Source: an uncultured Nioella sp. (GTDB lineage: Bacteria > Pseudomonadota > Alphaproteobacteria > Rhodobacterales > Rhodobacteraceae). From it: 54,391 bases of DNA. Made by a program: the position numbers and the translations under genes. The notes under the pieces were generated by a model, which was not told the DNA's origin, searched no databases, and saw only the letters and a list, made by a program, of their open reading frames with translations. Location: NCBI GenBank assembly GCA_947498125.1, contig CANMJH010000005.1:1-54391 (forward strand), in the 5' to 3' direction. Numbering within the stretch: position 1 is the stretch's first letter; every line of letters begins with the position of its first letter. Shown here piece by piece: positions 16,945 through 24,090 of the stretch.

Positions 16945-18573
16945 ATGGCACAGACCACGGATTTTGCTCCCAAATTGTTGGATTGTACGCTGCGAGATGG
17001 CGGGTATTACAACGATTGGGATTTTTCTTTAGAAGAAGCTCAGGACTATATTGATAACCTTGCCCGAAGCGGCGTGGACATTATTGAAGTTGGCTTTCGT
17101 TTCACACCAAAGGCCAAATTTCTCGGCCCATTCGCGTATACAAATGAAGAACTGCTGAGCCAGTTAGACTTGCCAGACAATGTGCAGTTCGGGGTGATGA
17201 TTAACGCCTCGGATTACCTAGGTGAAACGTGGGAAGCTGACCTGCAGGCCACGTTCGTTCCGGAAAGTGAAAGCGCTGTCAGTCTGGTGCGCATCGCCGC
17301 CCATCTGGGGCAGATCCCCCAATGCGATAAGCTGGTCGCGTGGTTCAAGGCCGCCGGATATGATGTCGGGCTGAATGTCATGCAAATCTCGCAGGCTGAT
17401 GATGCGCAGATCACGGCGCTGATCGAAGATGTCGAGGCGCGGTTTGTACCCTTTGAATCGCTCTATTTCGCGGACAGCCTGGGAAACCTGACCACAGAAG
17501 ATGTCACGCGGATCGTGTCTTTGTTCCGGGCGTCCTCGGATAAACCCATTGGGTTCCACGGCCATGACAATATCGGCCTAGGTGTGGCCAATGCGATGGC
17601 CGCTCTGGCTGCTGGTGCCACCTGGGTTGACGCGACCGTGACCGGTATGGGGCGTGGTGCGGGCAATGCTCAAACAGAATATCTGGCGCTTGAGATGCAA
17701 CGCCAAGGCTACAAAGAATTCAACATGCTCGAGATCCAGCGCGTGGCGACCGGATGGCTTGCTGAATTGAAAGAGCGCTGTGGCTGGGGCACCAATATTT
17801 TCTACTACGAAGGCGGCTTGCGCGCCCTTCATCCTAGCTATGTTCAGCAGATGATTTCCTCAAAACGTTATGAGGCAGTGGATATTCTGGTGATGATCGA
17901 AGCGCTCAGCGGTGGTGAGACTCCAACCTCTTATCGCGCAGCCAATATCGACGGCTCTTTGGCCCAGCTGATGAGCGCACCTGACAGTGACACCGCCCTG
18001 ACCGGGCAATGGGCAGGCCGGCCCGTTCTGTTGGTCGCAGGCGGGGTCCAAGCCAAGCGGCATTGGGACGCCATCCAAGCTTATTCCGAGCGGAATAATG
18101 TCGTGGTGCTGGCGCTTAACCATGTGGGTGGGATTGCCCCGAGTGCCTTTGATGGCGTGATTTGTATTCACCCGGCGCGGATGATGGCATTGCAAAGCCA
18201 GAAGGCATGGAAATCTGTTCCACTCATCACGGCGCGCGACGCGCTTCCAGCCAGCCTTAAAAACAATCTTGGTCAGCATGAGCAGATCATTGATTACGGC
18301 GTGAAGGTTGAGGATGGGTTTGAATCCCGCGCAGGCGGCTGCACAATTCCCGCCCCAGAGGCTCTGGCCTATGCTTGGGCTCTGATCGAACAATCTGGCG
18401 CCTCCGAGCTTTTGATGGCCGGGTTTGATGGGCATAATGGCGAAGGCGAAGCCTTCCGAAAAACCAGCGGGATTCTTGCATCCTTAAAAGAAAAAAGCGC
18501 GTTGAAGGTGCGGTCCCTGACCGCCAGTCACTATGCGGTTGAACAAGCCGCAATCTATGCCGGAGGGCAGTGA
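16945..18573 (+). CDS. DRE-TIM (HMGL-like) aldolase with an extra C-terminal domain
   Basis: This is a 542-residue protein from the ATG at 16945; an upstream TTG at 16924 is possible. Residues about 8-275 form a pyruvate-type aldolase/condensing barrel: LLDCTLRDGGYYN carries the conserved Arg-Asp pair, GFHGHDNIGLG the metal-binding HxH, and GMGRGAGNAQTE the closing loop. This is the family of 4-hydroxy-2-oxovalerate aldolase, HMG-CoA lyase and related enzymes. Residues about 330-540 are an added domain I cannot name, with VLLVAGGVQAKRHWD and LLMAGFDGHNGEG. The next genes, a CMP-sugar synthetase and an HAD phosphatase, follow with tight spacing. The inferred role is forming or cleaving a C-C bond to make a 2-keto sugar acid; substrates are unknown. 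Confidence 0.82.
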   Translation: MAQTTDFAPKLLDCTLRDGGYYNDWDFSLEEAQDYIDNLARSGVDIIEVGFRFTPKAKFLGPFAYTNEELLSQLDLPDNVQFGVMINASDYLGETWEADLQATFVPESESAVSLVRIAAHLGQIPQCDKLVAWFKAAGYDVGLNVMQISQADDAQITALIEDVEARFVPFESLYFADSLGNLTTEDVTRIVSLFRASSDKPIGFHGHDNIGLGVANAMAALAAGATWVDATVTGMGRGAGNAQTEYLALEMQRQGYKEFNMLEIQRVATGWLAELKERCGWGTNIFYYEGGLRALHPSYVQQMISSKRYEAVDILVMIEALSGGETPTSYRAANIDGSLAQLMSAPDSDTALTGQWAGRPVLLVAGGVQAKRHWDAIQAYSERNNVVVLALNHVGGIAPSAFDGVICIHPARMMALQSQKAWKSVPLITARDALPASLKNNLGQHEQIIDYGVKVEDGFESRAGGCTIPAPEALAYAWALIEQSGASELLMAGFDGHNGEGEAFRKTSGILASLKEKSALKVRSLTASHYAVEQAAIYAGGQ

Positions 18574-18575
18574 CA

Positions 18576-19313
18576 ATGACCCTGCCAAGCTATGCTATCG
18601 TAATTCCAGCTCGGCTCGGATCCACGCGGCTTGCAAGTAAGCCGCTTCTCGAAATCGATGGCCGCCCGATGGTGGTGCATACTTGGGATCGCGCTGTTGA
18701 GGCTGCCCCGGCCGAGCATGTCTATATCGCGACCGATAGTCAGGAAATCGTGGATATCTGCGCCTCTTACGGTGCGCAGGCCGTCTTGACGTCCGAGGAT
18801 TGTTTGACCGGCACCGATCGCGTGGCTGAGTTTGCCACAAAGGTGGTCGCGGATGTCTATATCAATCTGCAAGGTGATGAGCCGATGATGCCGGTTGAGA
18901 GCATTCGTAAAGTCATTGACCTAAGCCAGGCGCATCCCGACCGGATCGTTAATGGCTGGGCTCCGATTTTGGATGAGCACGAGTTTCGGTCTCGGACGAT
19001 TCCAAAAGTGGTTCTGCGCGAAGATGGTCAGCTGCTTTACATGAGCCGGGCCCCAATCCCGGGCACCAAGAAAGACACGTTCACCTTTTCACGCAAACAG
19101 ATCTGCGTTTACGGCTTTCCGCGGGTCGCCCTCGAGGCGTTCGCCGCGCGTGGGAAAAAAACGGCCCATGAAGAAAGCGAAGACATCGAGATTCTGCGCT
19201 TTCTTGAAATGGGCTGGTCTGTTCAGATGGTCGAGCTGTCCGGAAATTCTGTGGCGGTCGATACAGCAGAAGATCTGGAACGTGTGCGCAAGCTGATGGC
19301 GCAGAAGTCATGA
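18576..19313 (+). CDS. Second KdsB-family CMP-sugar synthetase
   Basis: This is a 245-residue protein. The ATG at 18576 is preferred because GGAGG lies nine bases upstream; the alternative GTG at 18570 would sit too close. Motifs are canonical for KdsB: IPARLGSTRLASKPLL, LTGTDRVAE, NLQGDEPMMP, and AVDTAEDLERV at the end. It would transfer CMP to the anomeric hydroxyl of Kdo or another ulosonate. It differs clearly from the 8629-9417 copy and is coupled to an aldolase and a phosphatase rather than to kpsF/kdsA, so a different substrate is plausible. It overlaps the next gene by four bases (ATGA). PGAP-type annotation would probably call it 3-deoxy-manno-octulosonate cytidylyltransferase. Confidence 0.85.
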   Translation: MTLPSYAIVIPARLGSTRLASKPLLEIDGRPMVVHTWDRAVEAAPAEHVYIATDSQEIVDICASYGAQAVLTSEDCLTGTDRVAEFATKVVADVYINLQGDEPMMPVESIRKVIDLSQAHPDRIVNGWAPILDEHEFRSRTIPKVVLREDGQLLYMSRAPIPGTKKDTFTFSRKQICVYGFPRVALEAFAARGKKTAHEESEDIEILRFLEMGWSVQMVELSGNSVAVDTAEDLERVRKLMAQKS

Positions 19314-19972
19314 GCATCGCCTCTTCGCCGAGCGTGCTGTTTGATTGCGACGGCGTAATCCTTCAGTCAAATTCCCTCAAGAGCAATGCTTTTGGCGATG
19401 TGCTTGAGGGCTATGATCCGGTGTTGGTGCGCGACTTTGTCGATTGGCATAAAGCGACAGGCGGTGTGTCCCGGTTCTTCAAATTCGCACGGTTTTTTCG
19501 CGACACCTTGAAGGTAACCGATTGGGAAGCCCGTACAGAAAAAGCCTGCAGTGACTTTGGCGACATCGTTTCGCAAGGGTTGCGCAGCTGTGACACGGTC
19601 CCCGGCTTTGAGGTACTTGTGGCTCAGTTGCGGGCACGGGCCATTCCCTTGGCTGTAAATACAGGCGGGGCGCAGGACGAAATCCGCATTGTCTTTGCAG
19701 AACGAGGCTTTGCACCGGATTTTGTCGAGATTTTTGGCTCGCCGACGACAAAGCATGACAATATGGCCAAGCTCAAAGATCAGGGTCTGATCAAGCCGGG
19801 AACGTCCTATTTGGGAGATTCCGAATTGGATTTCGAACTGGCTCAGAATTTCCAGATGAATTTCATCTATGTCGCTTATGAAAGCGAATGGGCGGAAGGC
19901 GCCCGTATGACCGAGCAAGCAGGCGGCACGGTTGTGCCCGACCTCAACGCTTTGAATACGGCCTTTGCTTAA
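19310..19972 (+). CDS. HAD-superfamily phosphatase of the CMP-sugar operon
   Basis: This 220-residue protein starts inside the previous stop (ATGA). The nucleophile motif is VLFDCDGVI near residues 9-17. The lysine lies in SPTTKHDNM, the second aspartate motif in YLGDSELD near 166, and a helical cap follows the first motif. The cap and size resemble the Gph/beta-phosphoglucomutase branch rather than the cap-less KdsC. It would dephosphorylate a sugar phosphate intermediate, plausibly the product of the upstream aldolase before CMP transfer. The gene ends 12 bases from the stop of the convergent sulfotransferase gene, so the two operons meet tail to tail. Confidence 0.82.
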   Translation: MSIASSPSVLFDCDGVILQSNSLKSNAFGDVLEGYDPVLVRDFVDWHKATGGVSRFFKFARFFRDTLKVTDWEARTEKACSDFGDIVSQGLRSCDTVPGFEVLVAQLRARAIPLAVNTGGAQDEIRIVFAERGFAPDFVEIFGSPTTKHDNMAKLKDQGLIKPGTSYLGDSELDFELAQNFQMNFIYVAYESEWAEGARMTEQAGGTVVPDLNALNTAFA

Positions 19973-19984
19973 GCCGCGCTCTGA

Positions 19985-20839
19985 TCAGATCAGCGGATAG
20001 TCAAATAGCTCAAAATCCGAGGCATAGACCTCTTCGATAATCCGCCGCAGCGCAGGGTCCGAAAGGAAGGCATCATGGTCAATCCTTTTGCTTGCATTGC
20101 GCCGCAGCCCAGCCAGTGATTTTGGCTGGGGGCGGTCAAGCTGCTTGCACAAGTCTTTGGCAAATTTTGGCAAGTCTTCTGTTCGGCCGACAAGGTCGGG
20201 CTTGTATATATCAGGCCTGATATGAAGGGCTTGCGGAAGCCAATGCGCATCCAGATCCTCGGGACCAAAATTTTCCGAGATGTCGCGGATATAATTCAGA
20301 AACCGCTCAAAACCGGCAGGTGTATTCGCCTCTTTGTCCCAATCCATCCCTGTCAATGCGTTGAGGCGGATCCGCTCGGGAAGAAACCGGCGATCGCTGA
20401 GTTCATGACTGCGGCAAAGATAGAAAAACCCCGAGACAAGCCGGGTATAAGGATTGCGAACCGTTGCCAGCGAGAGGCCGGGGAAATCCAGAACCGCGTC
20501 GAGGTCGTCTTCTTGTTTCACGCTATTGGACCACAATTGCGCATGAGGGACAGAAAAGAGGGCAAAATCTGGGTGCTGATTTCCTGTTTCTGCCGGGTTG
20601 GCGTTACAGCGAAATGGCACCCGGTATTCGAGTTCGAAAAGCAGGTTTAGCACAAAGGTATTGCCGGATTTCCCATTGAGCTGATAGCGCCAGGCCCGCG
20701 AGGGGGGGAACCAGATCAAACTGATATAGCGCCTTGCCGCCTTGGCTGTTGCAAAGCGTCCGGGATGTGCCTCTTGCAGGGCCTTAACAAGAGGGGGTGG
20801 TTTGAAAAGGTCGTCGGGCGGGAAGAGGGGGAGATTCAT
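19985..20839 (-). CDS. Sulfotransferase family 2-like carbohydrate sulfotransferase
   Basis: This 284-residue protein carries the PAPS-binding elements of the Golgi-type carbohydrate sulfotransferase family: LNGKSGNTFVLNLL (5'-phosphosulfate loop) near residue 55 and LATVRNPYTRLVSGF (3'-phosphate site) near 130. HWLPQ and VGRTEDLPKFAKDL near 195-225 are also typical of the family. It has no membrane anchor, so it would act in the cytoplasm on a lipid-linked or nucleotide-activated glycan. It is the last gene of the long minus-strand operon that begins at kpsE. It is one of three sulfotransferase-like genes in the window. PAPS synthesis genes are not present and must be elsewhere. Confidence 0.8.
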   Translation of the reverse strand: MNLPLFPPDDLFKPPPLVKALQEAHPGRFATAKAARRYISLIWFPPSRAWRYQLNGKSGNTFVLNLLFELEYRVPFRCNANPAETGNQHPDFALFSVPHAQLWSNSVKQEDDLDAVLDFPGLSLATVRNPYTRLVSGFFYLCRSHELSDRRFLPERIRLNALTGMDWDKEANTPAGFERFLNYIRDISENFGPEDLDAHWLPQALHIRPDIYKPDLVGRTEDLPKFAKDLCKQLDRPQPKSLAGLRRNASKRIDHDAFLSDPALRRIIEEVYASDFELFDYPLI

Positions 20840-20884
20840 ATCATTCCTATTTGGCAGCCCAGATGACGCGGATCTGAAGGTGCC

Positions 20885-22300
20885 CTAATTCCTCGCGTAG
20901 ATATCTTCATAGCGAATGATATCATCCTCTCCGAGGTAGCTTCCGGTTTGAACTTCGATGAGCACCATCGGAACCTTTCCGGGGTTCTCCATACGGTGGA
21001 CAGCGCCAAGTGGAATATAGACCGACTGATTTTCAGTGAGCAATTTTATTTCATCATCCACGGTCACTTTGGCGGTGCCTGCCACAATAATCCAATGTTC
21101 TGACCGATGAACGTGCGATTGTAAGCTCAATGATGCTCCAGGGTGCACATGGATACGTTTCACTTGAAATCTATCCGCTAGGACAAGGGTTTCGAACCAG
21201 CCCCAGGGCCGATAATCCACCGGCAATTGCACCGCCTGTTTGGCCCCGCGCGCATGAAGAGTCTGCACCGCCTGTTTGACGTTTTGGCTATCGGAAATGT
21301 CAGCCACCATAACTGCGTCATTCATGGCGATGGCCACGGTGTTTTTCAGCCCGATCCCGACCAGTTCGATCCCGTCACTTTCCGAACGTAGAAGCGACCC
21401 CTCGCAGTTCAAAGCCGTGGCATTGCCCGAGAGGGCGTTATCTTGGGCATCTTTCCCGGATTCCTGCCAGACAGATTCCCAACTTCCAAGATCTGACCAA
21501 TGCCCGTCAAAACGCACGAGGCTCACATTATTTGCTTTTTCCATTACCGCATAATCTATCGAATCCTCAGGGACTTTCGCCCAAAGGTCTGGATCAATCC
21601 GTGTAAAGGCGAGGTCCCCGAAACTGGATTCAAGGGCGGCTTGTACGGGGGCATAAATCTCTGGCGCATGTTCCTGAAACGCCGTGATCAATGTCTGTGC
21701 AGAGGCCAGAAAAACCCCGGCATTCCAAAGATAGCGATCATCGCCAAATAGCTTTTCAGCCTGGGCGAGATCGGGTTTTTCCACAAAGCGCGACAAGGCA
21801 TAGACACCCTCATGGGTCTGCTCTCCGGCCTCAAGCCAGCCATAGCCGGTTTCAGCGCGTGTGGGGGTAATGCCAAAGGTGACAATCTGCCCTTCTCGGG
21901 CGGCGGGCTGGGCAAGGGCCACAGCATCCCGAAACGCCTGAGGATTGGCCACCGCATGATCAGAGGGCACCAGTAAGATCAGCGCCTCTGGATCTTGCTG
22001 GGCTGCAAACACCGCCGCCGCAATCGCCGCCGGCGCAGTATTGCGGCCATCGGGTTCAATCAAGATCCCAGCCGGTGAGATCCCGACAGCCTCTAATTGT
22101 TCCGAAACAACAAACCTGAACCTGTCGCCAGTGATCACCACAGGATCGGAGAACCCCTGCCCTGCAAAGCGCAAGGCCGAGGCCTGAAACAAGCTGTCCT
22201 CTCCGACGATATCGGCAAATTGTTTTGGAAAGCTCTTACGCGAGAGGGGCCATAGGCGCGTGCCTGAGCCACCACAAAGCAGGATAGGAGTGATAGTCAT
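20885..22300 (-). CDS. manC: Mannose-1-phosphate guanylyltransferase / mannose-6-phosphate isomerase
   Basis: This 471-residue protein has the bifunctional AlgA/ManC layout. The guanylyltransferase part opens with ILLCGGSGTRLWPLSRKSFPKQ. The C-terminal cupin holds the type II phosphomannose isomerase block, with YRPWGWFE near 360, HVHPGASLSLQSHVHRSEHW near 390 and IPLGAVHRMENPG near 435. It makes GDP-mannose from mannose 1-phosphate and GTP, and probably also isomerises fructose 6-phosphate. The same operon encodes a phosphomannomutase and Gmd, completing the route from fructose 6-phosphate to GDP-4-keto-6-deoxymannose. Confidence 0.93.
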   Translation of the reverse strand: MTITPILLCGGSGTRLWPLSRKSFPKQFADIVGEDSLFQASALRFAGQGFSDPVVITGDRFRFVVSEQLEAVGISPAGILIEPDGRNTAPAAIAAAVFAAQQDPEALILLVPSDHAVANPQAFRDAVALAQPAAREGQIVTFGITPTRAETGYGWLEAGEQTHEGVYALSRFVEKPDLAQAEKLFGDDRYLWNAGVFLASAQTLITAFQEHAPEIYAPVQAALESSFGDLAFTRIDPDLWAKVPEDSIDYAVMEKANNVSLVRFDGHWSDLGSWESVWQESGKDAQDNALSGNATALNCEGSLLRSESDGIELVGIGLKNTVAIAMNDAVMVADISDSQNVKQAVQTLHARGAKQAVQLPVDYRPWGWFETLVLADRFQVKRIHVHPGASLSLQSHVHRSEHWIIVAGTAKVTVDDEIKLLTENQSVYIPLGAVHRMENPGKVPMVLIEVQTGSYLGEDDIIRYEDIYARN

Positions 22301-22326
22301 AAAAAATCCTTTGTCGGTCCTGATCT

Positions 22327-24081
22327 CTAAGCGGTGCTTGGTTCGTCGATAAGATCTGTTTCCACCTCACATAATACGCTGACCAAGCCATTTTTGTGAC
22401 TGTCGGGTGAGGCAGGTTTCCAGCAGAACATGGTTTGTATGATCGGATCGCCTTCACTGTCATCGATATGAACCCGCATCACGCTGTTGGGCCCTGAAGT
22501 CATATCTGCATCGGGATCGTCAAAAACCAACTGCCTCAATTGGCGCGCGGGAATGCCAGCGCCGTAATTCACTTGCGTCGAGAAGGGGCCGACATCCGTC
22601 TGTTCACATTTGAAGGTGATTTTGGGGCCAGTGCCCGAGGTTATGACAAAAGCCGCAAGGGGCAGACCTGAAACAGGAACCTCAACCGCATCCTCAAACG
22701 GCACGAAATCGCAGGACAACACCGAGTTGTTGAAGTTCAGGGTTGGTGTCCCGGACGGTTTTACCAGCACTAAGCTCAACTGATCGAAATGCTGCGCCCG
22801 CTCAGGGATCTGAATCGGCGGTAGAATATCATCCAGAGCAAAGACAACATGTTCTGCCAAGCGCGCCGGGAAATCCAAATTCGTGTCGTAATGCGCGTCA
22901 TCGCTATACCAGCGCCCCAAATTGGGATCGCCGCAGGCAACAACCCGTAACAAACGGCTGCAATCGATGACCCAGATGCCATATCGGGCGAAAAGGTCCA
23001 GAATGGCCGCTTTGTAAGGATCATTTGTCAGGCCCAATTGCGTGCGGCTGCACATCAGAACAGGCAAGAAGGGGCGATCTTCCCGAATGCAAAGCTGAAT
23101 GAGCCATTCCAAGTGATACAGAAGGCTTTCCAGTGCCTGGCCGCCCTGCAAATGGTTGAACTCGTTTAGGCCGTATTCCCAGATAATCGGAATTTTTTCG
23201 GCGCGATCCTCGAAGTTCAGAAACCGGTAAAGGGCCATTGCCGACGTACAGGCCCCCACAGACAGGTTCGTTATATCGACCAAACGGTGAAAATCCCGGC
23301 GCAGAATATTAACCCAACCACCGGCGATCATCGAGTTAGAGCCGCCAAGAACAATGGCCTTGCGGCGCGGAACAGGGGCAGGCAACGGGACGGATGCATT
23401 GATATGCTCAAGCTTCTGACGGCATTGCGCAAGAACGTCTTCTGGAAGGTCCAGTTCCTGCAAGAGGGCCATTTCAGCCACGGTTGCCTTTGCGACCTCG
23501 TCTTCGAACTGGGCGACGACCAGTTTGCCATTATCGCCAATCCCGGCGCGCAGCTCGGCGCGCAAATTTTCCCAAGACAAATCCGGCTGGAACCGCTCGA
23601 TGAATTCGTCAAATGCCTCTTCAACGCAGCCTTGCTTGAACATCTGATTATGAACGCTGCGCAGCCAGCTTTCTGCATCGCGCTCTAGGGCAACAAATGT
23701 GGGATGAAACTCGGCCAGCTCTCGGGCAATGACGGACACAATTTCGCGCGCCCGTGGATAGATGTCTGTTTCTTGATACCCGTCGCTGCTGAAGCCCAAA
23801 GGATGCCCGAGCAAGCCTTCGTCCGTGATGCAGATTTTAGGCTGAGATGACGCGTGGATGGCGTTCCTAATTTCGCGGCATTGCTGCACGATTCCATCGG
23901 CCGACCCAACACCCATAACAAGCTTATGGGTCTCGAATTTCAGAGGGTTTGATCCACCATCCGCAAGATTGAAAGCCAGAAGATGCGGCTCTAAAATCTC
24001 TGCATGATCCAGCAACCATTTCTGCAAAGAACTGCTGCCGGTCTTGTGATAACCTAGGTGAATAACAATAGATTTTTTCAT
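22327..24081 (-). CDS. Sulfotransferase-like plus SGNH-like fusion protein
   Basis: In this 584-residue protein, residues 1-230 resemble a P-loop sulfotransferase: IVIHLGYHKTGSSSLQKWL matches the 5'-phosphosulfate loop, and VALERDAESWLRSVHNQMF resembles the 3'-phosphate region. From about 250 a second fold begins. VLGGSNSMIAGGW resembles the catalytic GxSxx block I of SGNH hydrolases/acyltransferases, NLSVGACTS block II, WEYGLNEF block III, and DDAHYD, with an Asp and a His, the end block. Residues about 430-584 are a beta-rich tail. One chain might therefore sulfate a glycan and add or remove an acyl group. There is no signal peptide. Both assignments are by motif and need a structure prediction. 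The gene sits between a glycosyltransferase gene and manC. Confidence 0.72.
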   Translation of the reverse strand: MKKSIVIHLGYHKTGSSSLQKWLLDHAEILEPHLLAFNLADGGSNPLKFETHKLVMGVGSADGIVQQCREIRNAIHASSQPKICITDEGLLGHPLGFSSDGYQETDIYPRAREIVSVIARELAEFHPTFVALERDAESWLRSVHNQMFKQGCVEEAFDEFIERFQPDLSWENLRAELRAGIGDNGKLVVAQFEDEVAKATVAEMALLQELDLPEDVLAQCRQKLEHINASVPLPAPVPRRKAIVLGGSNSMIAGGWVNILRRDFHRLVDITNLSVGACTSAMALYRFLNFEDRAEKIPIIWEYGLNEFNHLQGGQALESLLYHLEWLIQLCIREDRPFLPVLMCSRTQLGLTNDPYKAAILDLFARYGIWVIDCSRLLRVVACGDPNLGRWYSDDAHYDTNLDFPARLAEHVVFALDDILPPIQIPERAQHFDQLSLVLVKPSGTPTLNFNNSVLSCDFVPFEDAVEVPVSGLPLAAFVITSGTGPKITFKCEQTDVGPFSTQVNYGAGIPARQLRQLVFDDPDADMTSGPNSVMRVHIDDSEGDPIIQTMFCWKPASPDSHKNGLVSVLCEVETDLIDEPSTA

Positions 24082-24090
24082 ATTGTGCCT

